This document shows positions 7,275 to 7,377 of a stretch of DNA of 7,377 nucleotides, in pieces. The DNA is from Proteobacteria bacterium ST_bin16 (GTDB lineage Bacteria > Pseudomonadota > Gammaproteobacteria > Burkholderiales > Nitrosomonadaceae): contig MSXT01000070.1 in NCBI GenBank assembly GCA_002083595.1, forward strand, positions 1 through 7,377. The letters are read 5' to 3'. How positions within the stretch are numbered: position 1 is the stretch's first letter; every line of letters starts with the position of its first letter. The position numbers and the translations under genes were made by a program. The notes under the pieces were generated by a model. That model saw only the letters and a list, made by a program, of their open reading frames with translations. It was not told the DNA's origin and did no database searches.

Positions 7275-7280
7275 GAGGAG
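7275..7280 (+). promoter_or_regulatory. Ribosome binding site of the exported-protein gene
   Basis: GAGGAG lies 8 nt before the ATG at 7289. It is much stronger than anything before the upstream ATPase gene, suggesting the exported protein is made in larger amounts from the same transcript. Confidence 0.75.
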
Positions 7281-7288
7281 AGAAAACA

Positions 7289-7377
7289 ATGAAAAAAATC
7301 ATCGGCGCCTTGCTTTTGTGCCTGCCTGCCGGACTGGTTCACGCTGCCGGTACTTACGACGGTATCTGGACGATAGA
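7289..7377 (+). CDS. N-terminal part of a small exported protein (3' end outside window)
   Basis: The ATG at 7289 is preceded by a strong ribosome site (GAGGAG, 7275-7280, 8 nt spacing). The first 20 residues form a classic Sec signal peptide: MKK, the hydrophobic core IIGALLLCLPAGLV, and likely cleavage after HA, before AGTYDGIWTI. No proper lipobox is present, because the Cys at residue 11 is preceded by LLL, so a periplasmic or secreted protein is more likely than a lipoprotein. Only 29 complete codons are visible and no family can be named. The 39-bp gap after the ATPase stop contains no hairpin and no convincing promoter, so co-transcription with the ATPase gene is likely. Confidence 0.75.
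   Translation, partial: MKKIIGALLLCLPAGLVHAAGTYDGIWTI

Noticed and set aside
1..7377. CRISPR arrays, insertion sequences, tRNA or rRNA genes, phage or defence modules
   Set aside because: No regularly spaced repeats, transposase, integrase, tRNA-like cloverleaf or toxin/effector domain was seen. The HerA-like ATPase is of the common housekeeping DUF853 type and is not accompanied by a nuclease such as NurA, so a defence system is not supported.

Overview
The window looks like an ordinary chromosomal stretch from a Gram-negative proteobacterium. The evidence is an outer-membrane beta-barrel porin with a signal peptide and terminal Phe, a DUF853/YjgR-type ATPase, and a glucokinase of the proteobacterial Glk family. 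The porin type (BBP2/OmpL-like) and the general protein style recall betaproteobacteria such as the Nitrosomonadales. That placement comes from familiarity with these families, not from a search, and is tentative.

Layout from left to right. Positions 2-238 (+) hold the C-terminal end of an unrecognised, Lys/Glu-rich, probably helical protein in comparatively AT-rich DNA, followed by a strong hairpin (251-275). Three genes then lie on the minus strand and are read right to left: glk (5569 to 4577), an alpha-glucan phosphorylase (4459 to 1907) and a porin (1701 to 346). The glk-glgP gap is 117 bp and the glgP-porin gap is 205 bp; the latter contains an 11-bp perfect hairpin and a possible porin promoter. 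A 159-bp divergent spacer separates glk from a plus-strand DUF853 ATPase gene (5729-7249). This is followed after 39 bp by the start of a small exported protein (7289 onward), cut off by the window edge.

The metabolic core is glucan breakdown. The phosphorylase would release glucose-1-phosphate from glycogen or maltodextrin, and glucokinase would phosphorylate free glucose left by other glucan-degrading enzymes, so both feed the hexose-phosphate pool. The porin may or may not be functionally tied to them: its own promoter candidate and the hairpin before it suggest separate transcription. The ATPase and the exported protein probably form a separate plus-strand transcript.

The unusual points are modest: an unknown partial gene of different base composition, a 12-bp perfect palindrome upstream of glgP, the hairpin between glgP and the porin gene, a Cys-Cys pair in the porin, and an unidentified exported protein downstream of the ATPase. 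I see no CRISPR array, insertion sequence, tRNA, rRNA, phage module or evident new defence system.
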